Assembly: GCA_003567615.1 (NCBI GenBank)
Contig: PWZC01000049.1
Coordinates: 1 to 5,541, forward strand
Direction: 5' to 3'
Source: Gemmatimonadota bacterium
Lineage (GTDB): Bacteria; Gemmatimonadota; Gemmatimonadetes; Longimicrobiales; Gaopeijiaceae
DNA: 5,541 bases
In this document: one piece after another, positions 1-4,636 of the stretch
Layout of the letters: the number at the start of each line of letters is the position of its first letter
Numbering within the stretch: position 1 is the first letter of the stretch
Translations under genes and position numbers: made by a program
Notes under the pieces: model-generated
What the model saw: only the letters and a program-made list of their open reading frames with translations
Database searches by the model: none
Told to the model about the DNA's origin: nothing

Positions 1-1734
1 CTGGCCGCCGCCCTCGCCGACCCCGCCCGTCCCAGCCGGAGCCTCGAGGGGGTCCATCCGGAGCTGATCCAGCGCATGGAACGGGTGGTGGAACGGATGT
101 GGTCGGAGCACGGCCACCGCGTGGAGCTGGTGGAGGGCTACCGCACCCAGGCCCGTCAGGATCTTCTCTATGCCCAGGGTCGGTCACGCGGAGGGGAGGT
201 GGTGACCTGGACCCGGAATTCGGCCCACAGCCGGGGCCATGCGGTGGATGTGAAGGTCAACGGTGGCTGGACCGACACCGAGGCGTTCAAGCGGCTCCAG
301 GTCATTGCCAACGAGGAGGGACTCCGGACACTGGGGATGCGGGATGCCGGGCACATGGAACTCCCCCGGGCCGTGGCCGCGGCCCACCCGTTCACCCCGG
401 ACATCCCACCGGCGGCGGCAACCATGGCCGAGGGTCCGGCGACCGATCCCCGGGGCAACGGTGCCGGCGATGGTCGGACCCTGGCCTCCCGGACTCCCCT
501 GCCCCACCCGGCGGCCGTGGGCTCGTCCCTCAATGGGGGCGGGGTCGGACCCGAGGAGCTGAACCGGCCCTGGGAGCGAGCCAATGGAGACCGTGGGCTG
601 GAGCGGGCGGGCGAACGCATGGCCGAACGAGCGGCGGAGCGGGTCGCCGAGCGGGCAGCGCCGCCGGCCCGCCCGGCCCAGGGCGCGGGGTGGGCCCCCA
701 ACGGCGTCGCCCGCGTCGCCTCGGTGGCCCGGGTCGCCCAGGTGGCCCGGGTGGGTGGAGGGGTCCCCACGGACCCGGGCCGCTTCGCCCAGGCCACGGC
801 CGGCGCCTCGGTAAATGGATCGGGCTCCGCAGCCACGGGCCAGTCCGCCTCCAACACCGGGGCGGCGGGCGCATCGTCACCCCCCATCCCCCCGGCGCCC
901 CCACCCCCCGAGGTCCACGCCCCGGTCATGCCGGCGGCGCTGGACGGGGCCACCGTGCGCATGGAGGGAGAGGTGCGGGCCGGTGCCGGGGGGGCATTCC
1001 CGGATCGGAATCCCGATGGAGACTCGGGCACCCGGGGCCAGGGAAGCTCGGGATCGTCCACGGGGGACCGGAACGGATCCCGGAGCACGGAAGCCCGCAG
1101 TCGTGACGTCCAGGCGCAAGCCCGCCTCGACGGGGAGCCGTCCGCGCTCCGCACCGAGGGTGCCACCACCGAGAGCGAACGCGTGGCCTCGGAGCGCGCC
1201 CGAACCGGAGGCGCCGAGCGCTTCGAACTCCCGCACCTCTCCACTGCCGAGACGGCGGAGGCCCGCGTCGCCCGGGTGGGCGGCGCCGGTGGGGTCGGCG
1301 GTCCCGAAGGTCCCAGCACCGCGCAGCGGGTGGAACAGATCCGCGCCCTCCAGGACTCGGCTCGGCCCCCCGGTCAACTCCGGGTGGATCTGACCAATGT
1401 GGACGGCCACGGCACCGACCTGCGCCTGGGGATGCAGGGACGCGGAGTGTCGGCGCAGATCGATGTGGCCGACGCGGTCCGGGCACGCTTCCTCCAGGCG
1501 CGCATCAGCGAACTCCGGAGCGCGCTGGAGAAGCGGGGCCTCGAGCCCGAGGCCCTCATGGCCCGACTGAGCACCGCCGGCACCGACCAGGGACCTGTAC
1601 GGGAGGCCACCCGATCCGAATCGGGGCACCTCCACAACAGCGAAGAGCGGGACCAGAGGGGCGAGGACGACTCCCCCTCCGATGGGAACCAGCATTTTTC
1701 CGAGAATCCGGCCAGGAGGAACGATGATCAGTGA
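1..1734 (+). CDS. fliK: M15-type peptidoglycan peptidase fused to FliK-like hook-length control protein (5' end outside window)
   Basis: The frame is open from base 1 to the TGA at 1732-1734 (577 visible residues), so the true start is upstream; the ATG at 76 is internal to the peptidase fold. Visible residues about 15-120 (nt 43-360) match M15 L-alanyl-D-glutamate/DD-peptidases of the CwlK/phage-endolysin type. Visible motifs are GYRT (nt 136-147), YAQGRS, and SAHSRGHAVD, with zinc ligands His (226-228) and Asp (247-249). A final DAGH follows, with presumed catalytic Asp (343-345) and third zinc ligand His (352-354). All key residues are present. About 330 residues of low-complexity Ala/Pro/Gly/Arg/Ser sequence follow, then a FliK C-terminal-like domain (about nt 1366-1575: GQLRVDLTNVDG, LRLGMQGRGVSAQI, a helical ISELRSALEKRGLEPEAL) and a hydrophilic tail. 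FliK sets hook length and switches export specificity. The position directly before flgD-flgE supports FliK. The FliK call rests on a diverged C-terminus plus context; the peptidase call is stronger. Confidence 0.8.
   Translation: MAAALADPARPSRSLEGVHPELIQRMERVVERMWSEHGHRVELVEGYRTQARQDLLYAQGRSRGGEVVTWTRNSAHSRGHAVDVKVNGGWTDTEAFKRLQVIANEEGLRTLGMRDAGHMELPRAVAAAHPFTPDIPPAAATMAEGPATDPRGNGAGDGRTLASRTPLPHPAAVGSSLNGGGVGPEELNRPWERANGDRGLERAGERMAERAAERVAERAAPPARPAQGAGWAPNGVARVASVARVAQVARVGGGVPTDPGRFAQATAGASVNGSGSAATGQSASNTGAAGASSPPIPPAPPPPEVHAPVMPAALDGATVRMEGEVRAGAGGAFPDRNPDGDSGTRGQGSSGSSTGDRNGSRSTEARSRDVQAQARLDGEPSALRTEGATTESERVASERARTGGAERFELPHLSTAETAEARVARVGGAGGVGGPEGPSTAQRVEQIRALQDSARPPGQLRVDLTNVDGHGTDLRLGMQGRGVSAQIDVADAVRARFLQARISELRSALEKRGLEPEALMARLSTAGTDQGPVREATRSESGHLHNSEERDQRGEDDSPSDGNQHFSENPARRNDDQ
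598..753 (+). repeat. Short tandem peptide repeats in the FliK linker
   Basis: Inside the low-complexity linker, nt 598-660 encode a run of degenerate AER units (ERAGERMAERAAERVAERAA), and nt 706-753 encode VARVASVARVAQVARV. A related ARVARVGG recurs at about nt 1264-1287. The DNA is correspondingly repetitive (gtcgcccg/gtggcccggg variants). The first block could form a charged amphipathic helix; the second resembles short-unit slippage expansion. Such tracts are consistent with a FliK ruler or linker region whose length varies between relatives. That functional reading is inference. Confidence 0.6.
1714..1720 (+). promoter_or_regulatory. Ribosome-binding site of flgD
   Basis: AGGAGGA is a near-perfect Shine-Dalgarno sequence lying within the last codons of the upstream fliK-like gene. 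It ends 3 nt before the ATG at 1724 (a short spacing). It decides the flgD start over the in-frame ATG at 1682, which has no such site and would extend flgD further into the upstream gene. Confidence 0.8.
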
Positions 1735-2473
1735 GATCGGCGGCAGCTTCATGGGCAACGGCGCCGCCCCGGCTCCATCCAATCCCGGGGGGGAAATGGG
1801 AAAGGAGGAGTTCCTGCAGCTCCTTGTGGCCCAGCTCCGGAACCAGGACCCCATCAATCCGCTCCAGGCCGAGGAGTTCGCGGCTCAGCTCGCCCAGTTC
1901 GCCCAGGTGGAGCAGCTCGTCAACCTGAACGAGCTGGGGATCGAGGGTCTGGCGGCCTCGCAGAGACTCGCCGAGGCGCAGCACCGGGCCACAGCGCTGG
2001 AGTCCATCGGCCGGGAAGTCTTCGCCGAGGGGAACGGGCTGGTGATCCCGGAGGAGGGCGAGGGGGAGATCAGCTTCGCCGTGGCCCCCCCAGGTGGCCC
2101 CGCGCTCCTCCGGATCTTCAGCCCCGGTGGCGCCGAGGTGGCCCAGATGGAGATGGGCTTCATGCCAGGTGGGCGACAGGACATTCGGATCGACGACCTG
2201 GTCGCCGACCTGGAGCCGGGCAACTACCGCTTCGAAGTGGAGGTGGTTGAAGGCGACGGCAGCGAAGTGGAGGTCACGACCTTTACGAGGGCCCGAGTGG
2301 AGGGCGTGCGGTTCAGCTCCACGGGCCCGGTCCTGGTGGCAGCCGGGATCGAGATCCCCCTGGGCTCGGTCATCGAGCTCCGGGACATCATCCTCCCGCA
2401 GGCGGATGCAGGGGAGGACGCCGACACGGACGACGGTGAATCCGACACCATTCACGAGACTTCGGACGGCTAG
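1724..2473 (+). CDS. flgD: Flagellar hook assembly scaffold (hook cap) protein FlgD
   Basis: FlgD caps the growing hook outside the cell and guides polymerisation of FlgE; it is exported unfolded by the flagellar type III system. The 249-residue product has the classic FlgD N-terminal region at residues 25-75, including KEEFLQLLVAQLRNQDPINP and the AQLAQFAQVEQL stretch. A Tudor/Ig-like FlgD beta domain follows at about 96-220, with ISFAVAPPGG, LRIFSPGG and LEPGNYRFEVEV visible. The last 25 or so residues are a strongly acidic tail (EDADTDDGESD). The start at 1724 is chosen for the Shine-Dalgarno just upstream. It overlaps the preceding stop by 11 nt in a different frame, which points to translational coupling. 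flgE follows after 33 nt, so flgD is almost certainly cotranscribed with both neighbours. Length is usual for the family (about 220-250). Confidence 0.96.
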   Translation: MISEIGGSFMGNGAAPAPSNPGGEMGKEEFLQLLVAQLRNQDPINPLQAEEFAAQLAQFAQVEQLVNLNELGIEGLAASQRLAEAQHRATALESIGREVFAEGNGLVIPEEGEGEISFAVAPPGGPALLRIFSPGGAEVAQMEMGFMPGGRQDIRIDDLVADLEPGNYRFEVEVVEGDGSEVEVTTFTRARVEGVRFSSTGPVLVAAGIEIPLGSVIELRDIILPQADAGEDADTDDGESDTIHETSDG

Positions 2474-2491
2474 TCCGATCCGCGCACAACC

Positions 2492-2498
2492 AAAGGAG
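2492..2498 (+). promoter_or_regulatory. Ribosome-binding site of flgE
   Basis: AAAGGAG lies 8 nt before the ATG at 2507 in the 33-nt flgD-flgE spacer. A second in-frame ATG follows at 2510, 11 nt from the site, so either Met could initiate; the product differs by one residue. Confidence 0.75.
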
Positions 2499-2506
2499 AA
2501 TCAGCC

Positions 2507-3772
2507 ATGATGCGCTCGATCTTCTCCGGGGTCTCCGGGCTCCGGAATCACCAGACCCGGATGGACGTCATCGGGAACAACATCGCCAACGTGAACACGG
2601 TGGGCTTCAAGTCCAGCCGCGTCACCTTCAAGGAGGGCTTCGCCCAGATCCTCCAGGGTGCCAGCCGGCCCCCGGGCGACACGGCGGAGGTGAGCGGGGG
2701 CACGAACCCGGTGCAGGTGGGGCTGGGAATGAACATCGGCTCCATCGACCTCCTCTTCACCCAGGGCTCCCTGGAATCCACCGGGGTGAACACCGACCTG
2801 GCCATCCAGGGTGAGTCCTTCTTCATCGTGGCCGAGGGGGCGCAACGCTTCTACACCCGGGCCGGGAACTTCCAGCTCGACGCTGACGGCCGGATGGTGG
2901 CGGCCACCAACGGGGCCGTGGTGCAGGGTCGCCTCACCGACGACACCGGTGAGCTCACCGATGAGATCCAGGACATCATCCTCCCGTTCGGACAGAAGTC
3001 CCCGGCTCGGGCCACCAGCCAGATCACCTTCTCCGGGAACCTGAACGCCGAGGCTCCGGAAGGAGCGACCAGGGACACGACCATCACCGTCTACGACCGG
3101 ATGGGGGTGGCTCACGATGTGCGATTCCGGTTCGAACGGCAGGCGGCCGATCGGACCTGGGAGTTCCAGGTCACCCTCCCGGGCTCGGAGGGCTTCGATC
3201 CCGATGCCGCCCCGTTGACCACCGGGACCATCGTCTTTGACAACGAGGGACGACTGGAAAGCTTCACTCCAGAGCAATTCACCTTCACCCCGGACTCCGG
3301 CGCCGACGACGTGGAGATCGACCTCAACTTCGGTACCATCGGCGGCCTCCGCGGCATCACCCAGTTCGCCGGACCCTCCACCGCCGTGGTGCGAGAGCAG
3401 GACGGCTACATGCAGGGCGACCTGGAGCGGTTCTCCATCGACACCACGGGAACCATCTTCGGCGCCTTCACCAACGGTGTGACCCTCATGCTGGGTCAGG
3501 TGGCCATGGCCGACTTCAACAATCCGGCCGGTCTCATCCGGGTCGGGGACAACCAGTACGCCGTCTCCCCGAACTCGGGGCAGGCCGTCATCGGCTTCGC
3601 CGGCGAGGGGAGCCAGTCCACCATCACGGCCGGGGCGCTGGAAATGTCCAACGTGGACCTGGCCCAGGAATTCACGAACCTCATCACCACCCAGCGGGGC
3701 TTCCAGTCCAACGCCCGGGTCATCAGTACCTCCGACGAGATGCTCCAGGAGGTGGTGACGCTGAAGCGCTGA
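2507..3772 (+). CDS. flgE: Flagellar hook protein FlgE
   Basis: FlgE is the structural subunit of the hook, the flexible joint between rod and filament. It is exported through the flagellar type III system and polymerised under the FlgD cap until FliK stops growth. The 421-residue product has all diagnostic parts. Residues 3-35 are the N-terminal rod/hook helix with SGVSGLRNHQ and GNNIANVNTVGFK. Residues 68-141 are the D1-type region with LFTQGSLESTGVNTDLAIQG, FFIV, and YTRAGNFQLDADG. About 165-320 is the FlaE-like D2 middle domain. Residues 376-421 are the C-terminal helix with NVDLAQEFTNLITTQRGFQ and a typical TLKR end. Length is normal for a simple hook protein (about 400-430), with no large variable D3/D4 insertion. 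It is the last gene of the hook unit; a hairpin starts 28 nt after the stop. Confidence 0.98.
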   Translation: MMRSIFSGVSGLRNHQTRMDVIGNNIANVNTVGFKSSRVTFKEGFAQILQGASRPPGDTAEVSGGTNPVQVGLGMNIGSIDLLFTQGSLESTGVNTDLAIQGESFFIVAEGAQRFYTRAGNFQLDADGRMVAATNGAVVQGRLTDDTGELTDEIQDIILPFGQKSPARATSQITFSGNLNAEAPEGATRDTTITVYDRMGVAHDVRFRFERQAADRTWEFQVTLPGSEGFDPDAAPLTTGTIVFDNEGRLESFTPEQFTFTPDSGADDVEIDLNFGTIGGLRGITQFAGPSTAVVREQDGYMQGDLERFSIDTTGTIFGAFTNGVTLMLGQVAMADFNNPAGLIRVGDNQYAVSPNSGQAVIGFAGEGSQSTITAGALEMSNVDLAQEFTNLITTQRGFQSNARVISTSDEMLQEVVTLKR

Positions 3773-3800
3773 TGATCCCGCTCTCCTGCACCGGAGATTC

Positions 3801-3833
3801 GCGGCGGGGGCGTCGCCCTGACGTCCCCGCCGC
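3801..3833 (+). terminator. GC-rich hairpin after flgE, possible terminator or mRNA 3'-end stabiliser
   Basis: The left arm GCGGCGGGGGCG (3801-3812) pairs over 12 bp with CGTCCCCGCCGC (3822-3833), with one G-U wobble and a 9-nt loop. It begins 28 nt after the flgE stop. No T-tract follows, so it is not a canonical intrinsic terminator. The downstream C-rich, G-poor tract suggests Rho assistance or a stabilising hairpin instead. Confidence 0.55.
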
Positions 3834-3834
3834 T

Positions 3835-3874
3835 CCCGGACGAACCGCCCCCTACCGACCCGGACGAACCGCCC
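3835..3874 (+). repeat. 16-bp direct repeat pair
   Basis: CCCGGACGAACCGCCC occurs exactly at 3835-3850 and again at 3859-3874, with an offset of 24 nt between starts. It is directly downstream of the hairpin and within the C-rich tract. It could be a protein-binding pair or simply a local duplication; the sequence does not distinguish these. Confidence 0.65.
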
Positions 3875-3901
3875 GCCCCCCACCCGGCTGATCCTTCCGG
3901 T

Positions 3902-3914
3902 GCGGGAATCCCGC
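3902..3914. promoter_or_regulatory. 13-bp palindrome upstream of the sigma-54-like promoter
   Basis: GCGGGAATCCCGC is a perfect inverted repeat (6-bp arms around a central A). It lies about 120-130 bp upstream of the start site predicted from the sigma-54-like element, a usual distance for a sigma-54 activator (enhancer-binding protein) site. The role is inferred from spacing alone; I recognise no specific regulator motif. Confidence 0.3.
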
Positions 3915-4007
3915 CCGCGCCCACCCCGCCGCGCCACCCTCCGCCGCACCCCCTACAAGTCGTTACCCAAAAACAGCTTACAAACCAAGAGGCTGGGCCG
4001 TCCCCCC

Positions 4008-4023
4008 TGGTACGAACCGTGCT
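4008..4023 (+). promoter_or_regulatory. Sigma-54-type promoter for fliL-fliM
   Basis: TGGTACGAACCGTGCT matches the sigma-54 consensus TGGCACG-N4-TTGCW at all but two consensus positions. It has the invariant GG (4009-4010) and GC (4021-4022) separated by exactly 10 nt. Transcription would start near 4034, upstream of both candidate fliL starts. Many flagellar class II/III operons use sigma-54 (RpoN) with an FlrC/FlbD-type activator. An AT-rich patch just upstream (about 3954-3990) could favour bending. This is a single motif match, so experimental support is lacking. Confidence 0.55.
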
Positions 4024-4116
4024 TTAAGCCCGGGCGATCGGCGGAACTGCCCAGGCCGGATGTTCCGGTACAGCCCCGCCCCTCCCTCCGTCACCCTGGA
4101 CTCCGAGTCGCGATCC

Positions 4117-4632
4117 ATGCCGGAAGAGACAGCGGAACAGAACGGCGATGCCCCCGAGGGCGCCAAGAAGAAGGGCGCCGGCCTCATCACCGTCCTCCTG
4201 GCGGCGGTCATCGCCGGCGGTGGCGCCGGCGCCGGGACGGCCTGGTTCGTCGCCCCCATGAGTGTGGACGGCATGGCACCACGCGCCGCGGAGGAAGGGG
4301 AGGAATCAGAGAACCTTCTCCAGAACGTGGACTGGGAGCTCTACACCGTGGACAACCTGGTCCTGAACCCCGCCGGCACCCGGGGCCGTCGCTTCCTGGT
4401 GGCCAGCGTGGCCATCGAGGTGGATCGGCGCCGCACCCTTCCGCTCCTGGAGAACTCGGAGGTGCAGGTCCGGGACGGAATGATCCGGGCCCTCAGCTCG
4501 CAGGGAGTGGACGAGTTGGCCGATCCGGCTCGCCGGCCGGAGATGGAGGACATGCTCAGGCGGGGGGTGAGCGACATCACCGATGGGGCCCCCGTGGGCC
4601 GTGTCTACTTCTCCCGCTTCGTCCTCCAGTAG
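4117..4632 (+). CDS. fliL: Flagellar basal body-associated protein FliL
   Basis: FliL is a single-pass inner-membrane protein whose periplasmic stomatin-like domain surrounds or supports the stator units and affects motor torque. Counting from ATG 4117, the product has 171 residues. These are a short charged cytoplasmic N-terminus ending in AKKK (16-19), a Gly/Ala-rich membrane segment (about 22-45, GLITVLLAAVIAGGG), an acidic linker (about 54-66), and a FliL domain (about 68-171) with LYTVDNLVLNPAGTRGRRFL, LLENSEVQVRDGMI, SSQGVDELADP and the typical end VYFSRFVLQ. An in-frame ATG at 4060 would add 19 Pro/Ser/Arg-rich residues. I prefer 4117 because the resulting N-terminus looks like other FliL proteins, and the 4060 ATG sits in a small inverted repeat; neither has a strong Shine-Dalgarno. 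The stop is 4 nt before fliM, so the two are cotranscribed. Confidence 0.93.
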   Translation: MPEETAEQNGDAPEGAKKKGAGLITVLLAAVIAGGGAGAGTAWFVAPMSVDGMAPRAAEEGEESENLLQNVDWELYTVDNLVLNPAGTRGRRFLVASVAIEVDRRRTLPLLENSEVQVRDGMIRALSSQGVDELADPARRPEMEDMLRRGVSDITDGAPVGRVYFSRFVLQ

Positions 4633-4636
4633 GGCC

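Larger units (their letters stand above)
3773..4116. other. Intergenic region between the hook genes and fliL-fliM
   Basis: This stretch of about 344 nt holds no convincing gene. In particular, nothing resembles flbD, motA or motB, which often sit between flgE and fliL. In order it contains: a GC hairpin (3801-3833); a C-rich, G-poor tract (about 3834-3955) with a 16-bp direct repeat; a 13-bp palindrome (3902-3914); a locally AT-rich patch (about 3954-3990) that stands out from its surroundings; a sigma-54-like promoter (4008-4023); and small inverted repeats at 4056-4068 and 4099-4109. The layout looks like the end of one transcription unit and the start of another. Apparent long reading frames across it are GC-rich shadows of neighbouring genes. 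Confidence 0.7.

Noticed and set aside
168..1319. Long minus-strand reading frame opposite the fliK-like gene
   Set aside because: It is a shadow of GC-rich codon structure: low-complexity Ala/Arg/Pro/Ser product, no recognisable domain, and it lies entirely opposite a frame with clear M15 motifs.
1682..1723. Upstream ATG at 1682 as the flgD start
   Set aside because: There is no Shine-Dalgarno before it, it adds 14 residues not typical of FlgD, and a strong Shine-Dalgarno precedes the ATG at 1724.
2501..3949. 482-residue minus-strand reading frame opposite flgE
   Set aside because: It covers an unmistakable FlgE gene. The product is Gly/Val/Arg/Glu-rich with no recognisable motifs, as expected from antisense of high-GC codons.
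3954..3990. Housekeeping sigma-70 promoter in the AT-rich patch
   Set aside because: TACAAA at 3979-3984 is a weak -10, and the hexamer 17 nt upstream (CAAGTC) does not resemble a -35.
4017..4045. Sigma-28 (FliA) promoter before fliL
   Set aside because: The TTTAAG and GCGATCGG stretches vaguely resemble the TAAA and GCCGATAA boxes, but the -10 box is incomplete and the spacing is wrong.
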